A stretch of 48,318 nt of DNA from an uncultured Cytophagaceae bacterium. GTDB lineage: Bacteria; Bacteroidota; Bacteroidia; Cytophagales; Spirosomataceae. Where the stretch lies: NCBI GenBank assembly GCA_903898715.1, contig CAIUGL010000012.1, forward strand, positions 1 through 48,318. The letters are read 5' to 3'. The notes beneath the pieces were generated by a model. That model was not told where the DNA came from, searched no databases, and saw nothing but the letters and a program-made list of their open reading frames with translations. Below, piece after piece: positions 26,908 to 36,313 of this stretch; positions within the stretch are counted from its first letter, which is position 1, and the number at the start of each line of letters is the position of its first letter. The position numbers and the translations under genes are program-made.

Positions 26908-28575
26908 ATGGAAGAGTTGCATTCGAAGTCGTTGAATTTTTTAGAAGAGATTGTTCAAAATGATCTGGCAGCAGGTAAATATCCTGATGGGATTTTTACT
27001 CGATTCCCGCCTGAGCCTAATGGATACTTACATATTGGCCATGCCAAAAGTATTTGTTTGAATTTTGGACTTGCCCAACGCTTCGGTGGTCGTACGAATT
27101 TACGTTTTGATGATACCAATCCGATGACTGAGGAAACAGAATATGTTGATTCGATCAAGCATGATGTTTCCTGGTTGGGATTTCAGTGGGAGAATGAATT
27201 ATATGCCTCTAACTATTTCGAGCAAATCTACCAATTTGCTATCAGCCTAATCGAAAAATCTTTGGCTTATGTGGACGATTCCTCTGCTGAAGAAATTGCT
27301 GCTCTAAAAGGAACGCCCACGACAGCTGGAACAAATAGCCCATTTCGCGACCGCTCTGTCGAAGAAAATTTAGCTTTGTTTAAAGCTATGCGTAATGGCG
27401 AGTTCCCTGATGGTGCCAAGGTTTTACGAGCCAAAATAGACATGGCACACCCCAACATGCATATGCGAGATCCTTTAATGTATCGCATTAGGCACGTTCC
27501 TCATCACCGCACTGGTAATCAATGGTGTATTTATCCGATGTACGACTTTGCTCATGGACAAAGTGACTCCATGGAAGGAATTACGCATTCTATTTGTACG
27601 CTAGAGTTTGATGTGCACCGTCCCTTATACGATTGGTTTATCAATAAATTAGAAATTTTCCCAACCCATCAGTACGAATTTGCGCGCTTAAATCTATCAC
27701 ATACCGTCATGAGTAAGCGCAAATTGTTGCAAATGGTGAACGAAAAATTAGTTAGCGGCTGGGATGATCCGCGCATGCCTACTATTTCGGGATTACGCCG
27801 ACGAGGTTATACGGCTGCGTCCATCCGTAATTTTTGCGATCGAATTGGTGTGGCGAAGCGCGATAACCTAATTGATATCAGTTTGTTGGAATTCTGTATC
27901 CGTGAGGATTTGAATAAATCGGCTGACCGCGTCATGGCTGTCATGGATCCCGTGAAATTAATTATCACAAACTATCCAGATGGTCAAGTCGAAGATTTGA
28001 TGATTGAAAATAATCCAGAAGATCCTGAAACAGGTAAACGTATCGTTCCTTTTACAAAAGAACTCTACATTGAGCGGGATGATTTCATGGTTGACCCTCC
28101 GAAAAAGTTTTTCAGACTTGGTCCAGGACTTCAAGTACGTTTAAAAGGGGCTTATATTATCACTTGTGATCAATTCGAATTGAACTCCGATGGTTCTGTC
28201 AAAGAGATTCACGCAACTTATATTCCCGAGTCTAAGTCGGGCCAAGATACATCTGGCATACATGTAAAGGGTACGATTCATTGGGTATCAATTCCACATG
28301 CTATTCAAGCAGAAGTTCGTTTATTTGATCGATTGCTTATCGTTGAGGATGCGGGGGAATTAGGGGATGATTTTACAAAATTCATTAATCCTGAATCACT
28401 CGATGTGATTACAAACGTTTTTGTAGAACCTAGCTTAAAACAAGCAAAAGTTGAAGAAGCTGTTCAGTTTATACGTAAAGGATATTTCTGCCTTGATAAA
28501 GACTCAACACTAGATCATTTAGTATTTAATCGAACCGTTTCGTTAAAAGATACATGGGCGAAGTTAATTAAATAA
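26908..28575 (+). CDS. glnS: Glutaminyl-tRNA synthetase
   Basis: Class I synthetase that charges tRNA-Gln, 555 residues. The HIGH motif is in FPPEPNGYLHIGHAKS, the KMSKS equivalent is VMSKRKL, and the C-terminal anticodon-binding beta-barrels are present. Having glnS implies direct glutaminylation rather than the GatCAB route for tRNA-Gln. Its 3' end overlaps the convergent GT-C-like gene by 12 bases. Confidence 0.97.
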   Translation: MEELHSKSLNFLEEIVQNDLAAGKYPDGIFTRFPPEPNGYLHIGHAKSICLNFGLAQRFGGRTNLRFDDTNPMTEETEYVDSIKHDVSWLGFQWENELYASNYFEQIYQFAISLIEKSLAYVDDSSAEEIAALKGTPTTAGTNSPFRDRSVEENLALFKAMRNGEFPDGAKVLRAKIDMAHPNMHMRDPLMYRIRHVPHHRTGNQWCIYPMYDFAHGQSDSMEGITHSICTLEFDVHRPLYDWFINKLEIFPTHQYEFARLNLSHTVMSKRKLLQMVNEKLVSGWDDPRMPTISGLRRRGYTAASIRNFCDRIGVAKRDNLIDISLLEFCIREDLNKSADRVMAVMDPVKLIITNYPDGQVEDLMIENNPEDPETGKRIVPFTKELYIERDDFMVDPPKKFFRLGPGLQVRLKGAYIITCDQFELNSDGSVKEIHATYIPESKSGQDTSGIHVKGTIHWVSIPHAIQAEVRLFDRLLIVEDAGELGDDFTKFINPESLDVITNVFVEPSLKQAKVEEAVQFIRKGYFCLDKDSTLDHLVFNRTVSLKDTWAKLIK

Positions 28576-30648
28576 ATACGGATTAACTTCTTGTTGATGT
28601 AGCTTAATTAGAGCAAATTGTTTGTCAATTGAAATAGATTGAATGTTGTTTTTATTTTTAAAGACTTTCAAAAAATGGGTAATATCATCTGTTAAAATAT
28701 ATTTACAGCGAAAAAGACCCTGTTTTTTTGAAATTTCTTTAAATTTTGGATTCAAAAATCCAATGTAACGCATATCACAATTAATTTCCTTAAACAAATT
28801 TAGATAAGCCCAATAAAAGTAAAATCCTTCCTGTCTATTAAAAGCTAAACCTATATTTTCTGAATTTTGAATATTTGTTAATAAGTGCTTGATAATCGGT
28901 CTTTCTTCTGGTTTATAAACAGTAAAGTAAATTTTGTCTACTGGAATACCCGCTAGTAAATTAAATTTTTCTTCATCATAATATCCAGCTTGTTCTAATT
29001 TGTTAAAAACAATTCTTCTATTCGAATAATCTTGTGTTACTCCCTGCTTTAGCATAATATTTTCGGTTGACATTGCCTGATAAAATGGTGCCAGAGATGG
29101 TGGAATTTTTTTATTTGATAGTCTGCCGGGTATTAGACTTTTAGGAACATAAGCTAACTTCTGTTTAATTAAATATTTAACATTTATTAGTGGTTTACTT
29201 GGATTAGTGACACTTATAACAACACCATAAAGAATAAAAATAGAGACCCAAATGTATTTATACAATTTCCCTACTTCTGAAATAAATTGCGAAATAATAA
29301 AGCTATTTAGTATGAAAAAAGGGATTTGAGTTCTAGAAGACCAAAGTTGAAATTTAAATATCAAGCTCGATAAAAATATCCCTAAATAGGCTAAAAATGT
29401 AATGGTAAACAGGAATTTGTGCTCTTTGAATTTAGTTGAGAGTCTTCCGAAAATTAATAATATCAATCCTACGTAAAAGTGAAGCGTATTCGGAGCAGTG
29501 TCTTCATTTAAAGAAAATCTAGTTTGGTACTCATCCAATTGAAACGAAGGGTCATTAGGTTTAAATCCAATTAATTGTTCCATGTTATGGATGATACTAT
29601 CCACAAATGAATTAAACTGTGCAAACGGGATACCTGCATGTAGGCCTAAATTTTTAATAAAGTTGACAAGTCCCGCTTTCCATGAAAAATATAGATTTGG
29701 TATTCTTTCAGTTGCTAATTGTGACGTATTTGAGACACCTAAAATGGAGTCAAATACCTCAAAATTTCGCATGAAAAAACTTGAAAAAATTAGAAAAAAC
29801 AATGCAAGTCCAGTAAATAATAATAACCCAATGGTTTTTATTTTTCCTGATTTAATCAATTTGAGGCCGAAGTAAATACTAAAAGGGAAACAATAAAGTA
29901 GTGCAGTATATTTTGTGAATGCACCTAAAACTAACGCAAGTGATGCATAAATTATACTTTGAAATCTATTGTCATTCTTGATTGAAATTTCAGCAATTTG
30001 ATTGATGAAAAATATCACAAAGAAAGCGGCGATGTAATCGATTTGCGTTGAAGTTGATTCATAGATTCCAATTGGAATACAAACAATTAGTAAGCTGATA
30101 ATTAATTGAAAGCTTCTATCCTTATTCAGGTTTTTAGCAAGAAGTGTTGCTGAAAAAATAGCGGAAAGTTGTGCGCAAAACTGAATCAAGAACGCGATTC
30201 TATCGGTTTTAAATAGTAAAAAGGTTTGACAAATTAAGTATTCCCCTAATACATTATGATTGAGTTGCTGGAATAAAATGGTAGGAAAATGATCTACATT
30301 TTTATTTTCTATCCAAATAATGATTCTACTTAAATGATACGTGTGGCTATCATAGTTATTGGGTGGAGCAGCAATTCCTAAATAGAAATTTATTAATAGA
30401 ATCGAGCATAATCCGATTACAGAAAGTTTTTCAAATCCGTTAAGATTTAACGTTGAAATTTTAGACTTAGAATATGTCCAAGTAGACTTATCAAATGTAA
30501 AGTATATGCTTAGTGGTAATGCAATTGCCCAAAATATACGCGCATTGATTGAAGTCATTTGACTCCAATGTGAACTAAGCTCTACAAATAAAAAGGTCAA
30601 AAAGGAAAGTAGGACGAATAAATTTGTGAGCGATTTTCTAAGCATCAT
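28564..30648 (-). CDS. Polytopic membrane protein, GT-C glycosyltransferase-like
   Basis: A 694-residue membrane protein with about twelve hydrophobic segments over the first 480 residues and a soluble tail. After the second or third segment the loop PPNNYDSHTYHLSRIIIWIE has an Asp and His pattern like the first loop of GT-C enzymes (PMT/ArnT type), which use lipid-linked sugars. I use ATG at 30648; the frame also has a TTG one codon earlier. The gene is visibly richer in A and T than its neighbours. It starts 17 bases after ftsY, and may share its transcript. Family assignment is tentative. Confidence 0.65.
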   Translation of the reverse strand: MMLRKSLTNLFVLLSFLTFLFVELSSHWSQMTSINARIFWAIALPLSIYFTFDKSTWTYSKSKISTLNLNGFEKLSVIGLCSILLINFYLGIAAPPNNYDSHTYHLSRIIIWIENKNVDHFPTILFQQLNHNVLGEYLICQTFLLFKTDRIAFLIQFCAQLSAIFSATLLAKNLNKDRSFQLIISLLIVCIPIGIYESTSTQIDYIAAFFVIFFINQIAEISIKNDNRFQSIIYASLALVLGAFTKYTALLYCFPFSIYFGLKLIKSGKIKTIGLLLFTGLALFFLIFSSFFMRNFEVFDSILGVSNTSQLATERIPNLYFSWKAGLVNFIKNLGLHAGIPFAQFNSFVDSIIHNMEQLIGFKPNDPSFQLDEYQTRFSLNEDTAPNTLHFYVGLILLIFGRLSTKFKEHKFLFTITFLAYLGIFLSSLIFKFQLWSSRTQIPFFILNSFIISQFISEVGKLYKYIWVSIFILYGVVISVTNPSKPLINVKYLIKQKLAYVPKSLIPGRLSNKKIPPSLAPFYQAMSTENIMLKQGVTQDYSNRRIVFNKLEQAGYYDEEKFNLLAGIPVDKIYFTVYKPEERPIIKHLLTNIQNSENIGLAFNRQEGFYFYWAYLNLFKEINCDMRYIGFLNPKFKEISKKQGLFRCKYILTDDITHFLKVFKNKNNIQSISIDKQFALIKLHQQEVNPYLFN

Positions 30649-30665
30649 CAATTAGCAACTTAGTT

Positions 30666-31646
30666 TTACCTCTTCGCGAAAATGGAATCGACAAAAGCGG
30701 TCTTATTAAACACTTGCAAGTCAGATACTTTTTCGCCAACCCCAATGTATTTAACCGGAATTTTGAATTGATCCGAAATCCCTATGACCACACCACCCTT
30801 CGCAGTCCCATCTAATTTGGTAATTGCGAGTGCCGTGATTTCAGTAACTTTCGTGAATTCTTGTGCCTGAATAAATGCATTTTGACCTGTAGATCCATCC
30901 AGAACGAGCAATACTTCATGCGGAGCCTCAGGAATGAATTTCTGAATGACACGTTTGATTTTGCCTAGTTCAGTCATCAAGTTAACTTTGGTGTGTAATC
31001 TGCCCGCCGTATCAATGATTACGATATCAGCCTGCATATCCACGGCCTGTTTCACCGCATCATAAGCAACAGCTGCCGGATCGGTATTCATTCCATGATC
31101 AATGACCGGGATTCCTACGCGCTCTCCCCAAAGTTTCAATTGGTCCACTGCTGCTGCACGAAACGTGTCCGCCGCTCCTAGAACAACCTTTAATCCATTT
31201 TGGTGAAACTGGGAGGCCAATTTTCCAATGGTCGTCGTTTTTCCAACCCCATTAACACCTACGACCATGATGACATAAGGTTTTTGGTTAGGTTCTGCAA
31301 ACGCATTTTCAATGTCGTATGATTTATTCTCATCCAATAACGCCGCAACCTCCTCCCGTAATACTTGATCTAATTCTTCTGTAGAAACAAACTTATCGCG
31401 TTCCACACGACGCTCAATGCGCTCAATGATTTTTAGTGTGGTGGCTACGCCAACATCCGATGTCAATAAGATTTCTTCCAGCTCATCTAATACATCATCG
31501 TCAACTTTGGATTTCCCCAAAACCGCACGACCCATCTTTGAAATTAAGCCCTCCTTGGTCTTTTCCAAGCCTTTATCTAAGGCCTGCTCGAGGTCTGCTT
31601 GCTCCTCAGGAGCCGGCTTCTTCTTGAAAAAATCAAATAATCCCAT
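30666..31646 (-). CDS. ftsY: Signal recognition particle receptor FtsY
   Basis: SRP-type GTPase that delivers ribosomes to the membrane, 326 residues. The NG domain is complete: GVNGVGKTTTIGKLA, the GADTFRAAAVDQLKLW loop, DTAGRLHTK and TKLDGTAKGG. The acidic A domain found in E. coli is missing, and only about 25 charged residues precede the N domain, as in many bacteria. Upstream, the bL38 gene is separated by a terminator-like hairpin, so ftsY depends on read-through or on an unseen promoter. Confidence 0.97.
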   Translation of the reverse strand: MGLFDFFKKKPAPEEQADLEQALDKGLEKTKEGLISKMGRAVLGKSKVDDDVLDELEEILLTSDVGVATTLKIIERIERRVERDKFVSTEELDQVLREEVAALLDENKSYDIENAFAEPNQKPYVIMVVGVNGVGKTTTIGKLASQFHQNGLKVVLGAADTFRAAAVDQLKLWGERVGIPVIDHGMNTDPAAVAYDAVKQAVDMQADIVIIDTAGRLHTKVNLMTELGKIKRVIQKFIPEAPHEVLLVLDGSTGQNAFIQAQEFTKVTEITALAITKLDGTAKGGVVIGISDQFKIPVKYIGVGEKVSDLQVFNKTAFVDSIFAKR

Positions 31647-31679
31647 CCGCTTGTGCGTATTTTATGAGGTGAAGGTAAT

Positions 31680-31707
31680 AAAAAAAAGTCCCTGATGAAG
31701 GGACTTC
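31680..31707 (-). terminator. Terminator after rpmG-bL38
   Basis: Stem AAGTCCCT / AGGGACTT with a five-base loop, followed on the minus strand by a run of nine T. It lies between the bL38 stop and the ftsY start. Confidence 0.8.
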
Positions 31708-31742
31708 AAATATTCTAGCTAAAAATGTGCCGACGAAAAAAA

Positions 31743-31895
31743 TTAGTTTTTCAACGCTGCATTAACTTCATCTTGAAGAATAATCTCTTCTTTGAAGGTA
31801 TACGCACCTGTCGTTGGGTTTTTAACCGCCTTAATGATTTTAGCGTACTTAACGCCTCCTTCTTTCTTTAGTGTTGCAACTACTTTCTTTGCCAT
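31743..31895 (-). CDS. DUF4295 family small protein (ribosomal protein bL38)
   Basis: A 50-residue basic protein that I found by translating the reverse strand from the ATG at 31895 to the TAA at 31743. It begins MAKKVVATLKKEGGVKYAKI and contains KNPTTGAYTFKEEIILQDE. This is the Bacteroidota-only DUF4295 family. From memory, it was seen as an extra large-subunit protein, named bL38, in a Flavobacterium ribosome structure. It follows rpmG by 18 bases, which fits a ribosomal role. Confidence 0.9.
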   Translation of the reverse strand: MAKKVVATLKKEGGVKYAKIIKAVKNPTTGAYTFKEEIILQDEVNAALKN

Positions 31896-31913
31896 AATTC
31901 CTGGGTATTAAAC

Positions 31914-32096
31914 CTATTTAATTTCTTTGTGTAGAGTAACTTTCTTCAATACTGGGTTGTATTTCTTCAACTCAATACGTGCAGTCGTGTTTTTACGGTT
32001 CTTCGTTGTAATATAACGAGACATTCCTGGTAGACCCGACTCTTTGTGCTCCGTGCATTCTAAGATTACCTGAATGCGATTTCCTTTCTTTGCCAT
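31914..32096 (-). CDS. rpmG: 50S ribosomal protein L33
   Basis: A 60-residue ribosomal protein ([20 protein letters not shown], then [20 protein letters not shown]). It has a single cysteine, so it is the zinc-free form. It is first in a unit with the bL38 gene and has a perfect promoter. rpmB (L28), usually just upstream in this phylum, is not present; the next gene upstream is nuoD on the other strand. Confidence 0.96.
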   Translation of the reverse strand: MAKKGNRIQVILECTEHKESGLPGMSRYITTKNRKNTTARIELKKYNPVLKKVTLHKEIK

Positions 32097-32134
32097 AATT
32101 GTAAATTGGTTACGCCTCTGTTCGAAACGGATTG

Positions 32135-32165
32135 CAAAGGTAGAAGAATTATTTTTTTTGCCAAA
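32135..32165 (-). promoter_or_regulatory. Promoter for rpmG-bL38
   Basis: On the minus strand TTTG (32162-32165), exactly 19 bases, then TACCTTTG (32135-32142): a perfect consensus match, 38 bases before the rpmG start. Confidence 0.85.
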
Positions 32166-32238
32166 ACCTTTATTGAAAATATCTATGAAAAAACAGATAA
32201 TTTCAATCTGTTAACTGAAGATACCGCTCAAATACATC

Positions 32239-32268
32239 TTGGAGGCTTTTATTTCTCCCATAGTTTCT
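32239..32268 (+). promoter_or_regulatory. Weak candidate promoter for nuoD
   Basis: TTG (32239-32241), 19 bases, then TAGTTTCT (32261-32268), which matches the -7 consensus at six of eight positions... only the last two differ. Initiation would fall within about ten bases of the ATG at 32282, giving a very short leader. Confidence 0.35.
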
Positions 32269-32281
32269 TCATTTTTGTTTA

Positions 32282-33496
32282 ATGAATTCCATTCAATACG
32301 ATTTCCGTCCGGAGAATTTTCAGCTTTCAGATCCTAATCAATATGATTTGGCCGACTTGAAAGCAGAAGAGATGATCATTTCGCTCGGGCCACAACACCC
32401 ATCTACGCACGGTGTATTACGATTGGAAGTCATTTCAGATGGGGAACTTATTGTTGACGTGGTCCCGCACTTAGGTTATTTGCATCGCTGCTTCGAAAAA
32501 CACGCCCAATCTTTGCCCTACAATCAAATCATTCCTTACGTAGACCGACTTGATTACATGGCCTCCATGAACTCAGAACACGCCTACGTGATGGGTATCG
32601 AAAAGATGTTGGGCATAACGGGAACCCTACCCAAACGCATTGAATACATTCGTGTTTTAGTTGCAGAATTAAATCGCATCGCTTCACATTGTGTGGCTGT
32701 TGGGACCTATGGTTTGGATATTGGCGCATACACACCATTTTTATGGCTCATGCGTGATCGCGAGCACATTCAACGCTTATTGGAATGGCTGTCCGGTGCC
32801 CGGATGTTGTATAACTACGTATGGGTTGGTGGATTGTTTTACGATTTGCCCATAGGCTTTGAAGAGCGTACTGCGGAGTTAATCCCCGTATTAAAAAATA
32901 CGATTCGGGAAGTCCAAGATATCGTCGAAGGAAATAGTATTTTCATTAAGCGTACGGCCAATGTAGGTATTTTGCCTCTAAATCTAGCCATAAATACTGG
33001 CTGTACTGGTCCAGTATTACGTGGTTCAGGTTTGGCATTTGATTTACGTCGTGTAGATGGTTATTCCGTTTATCCTGAATTGGAATTTGATATTCCTGTC
33101 GGGGCAGGTTTACACGGTCAAACGGGTGATTGCTGGGATCGAAATCATGTGCGCGTACTTGAATGCATTGAATCCATTCGAATTATTGAGCAATGTTTGG
33201 AAGCACTAACTGGCGAACATAAGCGTACACCAGCGTTTAATCCGCAGGAATTTGTCCCGAAAAAAATACGACCAGTCGCACAAGATATGTACGTAAGGGC
33301 TGAAAATCCGAAAGGAGAACTCGGATTCTTTGTTCGGGCCGATGGGAAATCAGACATACCATCACGCATGAAGGTGCGCGCCTGTTCATTTCACCACCTT
33401 TCCGTAATTCCTTATTTGGCCAAAGGGGCCTATTTAGCAGATTTAGTAGCCATCATCGGTTCCATGGACTTAGTGATGGGCGAAGTAGATAGATAA
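32282..33496 (+). CDS. nuoD: NADH-quinone oxidoreductase subunit D
   Basis: 49-kDa-type peripheral subunit of Complex I that helps form the quinone pocket. At 404 residues it has the usual length. Diagnostic runs are GPQHPSTHGVLRLEV, PHLGYLHRCFEK and VDRLDYMASMNSEHAYV. It is not next to any other nuo gene: rpmG is divergent upstream, and a prenyl synthase gene follows one base after its stop. nuoK-nuoL are about 31 kb away in this window. nuoC or a nuoCD fusion is not seen. Confidence 0.97.
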   Translation: MNSIQYDFRPENFQLSDPNQYDLADLKAEEMIISLGPQHPSTHGVLRLEVISDGELIVDVVPHLGYLHRCFEKHAQSLPYNQIIPYVDRLDYMASMNSEHAYVMGIEKMLGITGTLPKRIEYIRVLVAELNRIASHCVAVGTYGLDIGAYTPFLWLMRDREHIQRLLEWLSGARMLYNYVWVGGLFYDLPIGFEERTAELIPVLKNTIREVQDIVEGNSIFIKRTANVGILPLNLAINTGCTGPVLRGSGLAFDLRRVDGYSVYPELEFDIPVGAGLHGQTGDCWDRNHVRVLECIESIRIIEQCLEALTGEHKRTPAFNPQEFVPKKIRPVAQDMYVRAENPKGELGFFVRADGKSDIPSRMKVRACSFHHLSVIPYLAKGAYLADLVAIIGSMDLVMGEVDR

Positions 33497-33497
33497 T

Positions 33498-34475
33498 ATG
33501 ACACACGCATTTTTGCCTGCCTTAGAAGCAGAGATAAGTCGCCAACAAATGGGTAAGGAGCCCAAAGAATTGTATGATCCAATTCAATACCTCATGCAAT
33601 TGGGAGGGAAGCGTATTCGCCCCGTCTTATGTTTGTTGAGCTACGCCCTATTTAAATCAGATTGGGAAAAAGTGGTTCCTTCGGCTTTGTCGATTGAAAT
33701 TTTCCACAATTTCACGCTGATGCACGACGACATTATGGACAAAGCGCCGCTTCGTAGAGGCAAGCCTACCGTCCATGAAAAATGGAATGACAACATCGCC
33801 ATTCTCTCGGGGGATGTCATGCTCGTTAATGCCTACCAATATCTAAATCAATGTGACCATTTGAGTTTAAATGCCTATCAGTATCTATTGACGCGTTTTA
33901 ATCGGACAGCTGCAGAGGTTTGTGAGGGCCAACAAATGGACATGAATTTCGAGATGCGTGCTGAAGTTAGCGTGGAGGAATACATCGAAATGATTCGATT
34001 AAAGACTTCGGTATTAATTGGGTTATCCATGGAGATGGGCGCAATTTTGGCAGAAATGGATAAGCCAACTTCCCAGGCATTGTATGCGATTGGTGAAGCG
34101 GTAGGTTTAGGCTTTCAATTGAAAGATGATTTACTTGATGTGTACGGTGACCCGGAGAAATTTGGTAAGCAAGTAGGGGGAGACATCCTGGCAAATAAAA
34201 AAACCTATTTGTTGATACGTGCTTTTGAAACTGCCAAAGGGGAGCAGTTAGCGTCACTCACAGATTGGATACAAAGACCAAACCCAAATCCTCTGGAAAA
34301 AGTACAGGCTGTAACTCAGCTCTATACAGATTTGGGAATTCGAGAAGAAACGGAGGCCAAAATCAATGCGTATTTTGATCAAGCTTTTGAAGCCGTTGGG
34401 TTACTTTCCATCGAACCAGATAAAAAATCTGCCTTGAGCAAGTTTATGGCCGGGTTGGTTGATCGAGAAGTTTAG
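33498..34475 (+). CDS. Polyprenyl (short-chain) diphosphate synthase
   Basis: Trans-prenyltransferase that elongates IPP and DMAPP, 325 residues. The first Asp-rich motif is D77-D78-I-M-D81 and the second D210-D211-L-L-D214; GGKRIRP binds the substrate phosphate. The residues before the first motif (HNFTLMHDD, with Phe five places upstream) are like short-chain GGPP synthases, so a C15-C20 product is likely. That is inference. It starts one base after nuoD, so expression is probably coupled, perhaps because both serve the quinone and respiratory chain. Confidence 0.9.
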   Translation: MTHAFLPALEAEISRQQMGKEPKELYDPIQYLMQLGGKRIRPVLCLLSYALFKSDWEKVVPSALSIEIFHNFTLMHDDIMDKAPLRRGKPTVHEKWNDNIAILSGDVMLVNAYQYLNQCDHLSLNAYQYLLTRFNRTAAEVCEGQQMDMNFEMRAEVSVEEYIEMIRLKTSVLIGLSMEMGAILAEMDKPTSQALYAIGEAVGLGFQLKDDLLDVYGDPEKFGKQVGGDILANKKTYLLIRAFETAKGEQLASLTDWIQRPNPNPLEKVQAVTQLYTDLGIREETEAKINAYFDQAFEAVGLLSIEPDKKSALSKFMAGLVDREV

Positions 34476-34485
34476 TGTAGTTTTG
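34455..34485 (+). promoter_or_regulatory. Promoter for the rhomboid-dxr-rseP operon
   Basis: TTG (34455-34457), 20 bases, then TAGTTTTG (34478-34485), an exact -7 box. It sits across the 3' end of the prenyl synthase gene. The transcript would begin just before the hairpin at 34497-34519. Confidence 0.55.
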
Positions 34486-34496
34486 TAGTCTTGTCA

Positions 34497-34519
34497 AAGC
34501 TTCCTCGCGGAGCTTTTTT
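34497..34519 (+). terminator. Weak terminator or leader hairpin before the rhomboid gene
   Basis: AAGCTTC / GGAGCTT (one G-U pair) with a five-base loop and six T. It may end the nuoD transcript, or act as an attenuator if transcription starts at the promoter just upstream of it. Confidence 0.55.
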
Positions 34520-34524
34520 ATATT

Positions 34525-35151
34525 ATGGATCAATCAATGTCAATTAGCTTACTGGTCATGGTAATTACCGTGGCAATCTCCGTTTTAGCTATGCAAAAGT
34601 CTAGCTGGATGAATGCTATGACCATGAATCCATATCGAATTGCTAAAAAGCATGAATATTGGCGGTTTATTACTTCTGGGTTTATTCATGCCGACTTTAC
34701 TCATTTGTTTTTTAACCTGTTCTCTTTTTACTTTTTTGGAGGTCAATTAGAGTACATTTTTAACATGATATTTCCTGGATATGGGGTGGCCATGTTCGTG
34801 CTATTTTATTTATCGGCTATCGTTGCAGCAGATTTACCTACCTATTTCAAGCAGCAAAAAAATCCATATTTTAATTCCCTGGGAGCTTCAGGAGCTGTTT
34901 CGGCCGTCATTTTTGCAGGAATTTTATTCTTTCCTACCGAGAAAATTTATCTTTTTGGCCTCTTAGGTATTCCCGGATTTATCTACGCAGGATTGTTTAC
35001 CTGGTATTCGATCGAAATGGATAAGCGTGGACGCGATTATGTAAATCATTCAGCTCATTTGTACGGTGCGCTTTATGGTATCGTTTTCATGACACTGACT
35101 TATCCGCAAGTTTGGTTAACATTTGTTCAACAAATCAAAGCCATGCTATGA
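34525..35151 (+). CDS. Rhomboid family intramembrane serine protease
   Basis: Six-helix membrane protease of 208 residues. The catalytic Ser122 is in LGASGAVSAVIF and His178 in HSAHLYGALYG. The HADFTHLFFNLFSFYFFGG run with HxxxN in helix 2 is also typical. Its stop overlaps the dxr start by 4 bases (ATGA). It shares an operon with the site-2 protease rseP, so two intramembrane proteases are made together. Substrates unknown. Confidence 0.93.
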   Translation: MDQSMSISLLVMVITVAISVLAMQKSSWMNAMTMNPYRIAKKHEYWRFITSGFIHADFTHLFFNLFSFYFFGGQLEYIFNMIFPGYGVAMFVLFYLSAIVAADLPTYFKQQKNPYFNSLGASGAVSAVIFAGILFFPTEKIYLFGLLGIPGFIYAGLFTWYSIEMDKRGRDYVNHSAHLYGALYGIVFMTLTYPQVWLTFVQQIKAML

Positions 35152-36311
35152 TTAAACGGATCGCCATTTTAGGATCAACGGGATCCATCGGAACACAAGC
35201 GTTGGACGTTATCAAGCAGCATCCCGATGCGTTTGAGGTTGCCGTACTAACAGCGCAATCAAACGCCGATTTATTAGTCGAACAAGCCATTCAATTTCAT
35301 CCAAGTCAGGTGGTCATCGGTGATGAGGCAAAATATACATTTGTCAAAAATGCGCTTTCAGGAGCAGCTATTGAAGTTTTAGCTGGAGCAGACGCCTTGG
35401 AAGAAGTTGTTTGCTATGATCATGTAGATGTTGTTTTGACGGCTTTGGTCGGATATGCTGGTTTACTGCCTACCGTGAAAGCAATCAAAGCAGGTAAGCC
35501 AATAGCCTTAGCCAATAAAGAAACATTGGTTGTCGCTGGTGCACTTATTATGCCATTAGCGCGTGAAATGGGTGTGCCCATTTTACCAGTAGATTCAGAA
35601 CATTCAGCCATTTTTCAATGTCTGATGGGCGAGTCGCACAATCCGATTGAAAAGGTCATTTTGACTGCTTCTGGAGGTCCATTCCGCGGAAAGAAGCGCG
35701 AAGATTTGGCTCAAGTAACAAGAGCCCAAGCGTTGAAACACCCCAATTGGACTATGGGGGCGAAGATTACCATTGATTCTGCTAGTCTTATGAATAAGGG
35801 CTTGGAGGTGATTGAAGCCGCTTGGTTGTTTGATGTACAAGCCTCCCAAATCGATGTGGTGGTTCATCCGCAATCAATAGTTCACTCGCTGGTTCAATTT
35901 GAGGATGGCTCAATCAAGGCGCAATTGGGCTTGCCCGACATGAAATTACCGATTCAATTTGCCTTAGGATATCCCAATCGCATGCAGGCGAATTTCCCAA
36001 GATTTGATTTCAAAGACTACGCATCCTTGACTTTTGAACAACCGGATGTGGAAACATTTCGAAATTTAGGCCTTGCGTTTCAAGCATTAGAAAAAGGAGG
36101 TAATATGCCTTGTATTTTAAATGCTGCCAACGAAGTAGCCGTTGACGCATTTTTGAAAGATGAAATCGGATTCCTGCAGATGTCAGATTTGTTGGCAAAC
36201 TGCATGGCTCAGGGAACTTTTTTGACTTCGCCGAGCTTAGAGGATTACGTAAATACAGATAAAACTACACGAATAATGGCCCAGGAATGGGTTTCTAAAT
36301 TAAAGAAATAG
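35148..36311 (+). CDS. dxr: 1-deoxy-D-xylulose 5-phosphate reductoisomerase
   Basis: NADPH enzyme of the second step of the MEP pathway, 387 residues from the ATG at 35148. The NADPH site is GSTGSIGTQALDVI, followed by LANKETLVVAG and PVDSEHSAIFQCL, the metal and substrate site. The frame is open to 35112 inside the rhomboid gene, but the shorter start gives the usual N-terminus (MIKRIAILGSTG). It lies between rhomboid and rseP. dxr followed by rseP is a recurrent neighbourhood in bacteria. Confidence 0.97.
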   Translation: MIKRIAILGSTGSIGTQALDVIKQHPDAFEVAVLTAQSNADLLVEQAIQFHPSQVVIGDEAKYTFVKNALSGAAIEVLAGADALEEVVCYDHVDVVLTALVGYAGLLPTVKAIKAGKPIALANKETLVVAGALIMPLAREMGVPILPVDSEHSAIFQCLMGESHNPIEKVILTASGGPFRGKKREDLAQVTRAQALKHPNWTMGAKITIDSASLMNKGLEVIEAAWLFDVQASQIDVVVHPQSIVHSLVQFEDGSIKAQLGLPDMKLPIQFALGYPNRMQANFPRFDFKDYASLTFEQPDVETFRNLGLAFQALEKGGNMPCILNAANEVAVDAFLKDEIGFLQMSDLLANCMAQGTFLTSPSLEDYVNTDKTTRIMAQEWVSKLKK

Positions 36312-36313
36312 GT

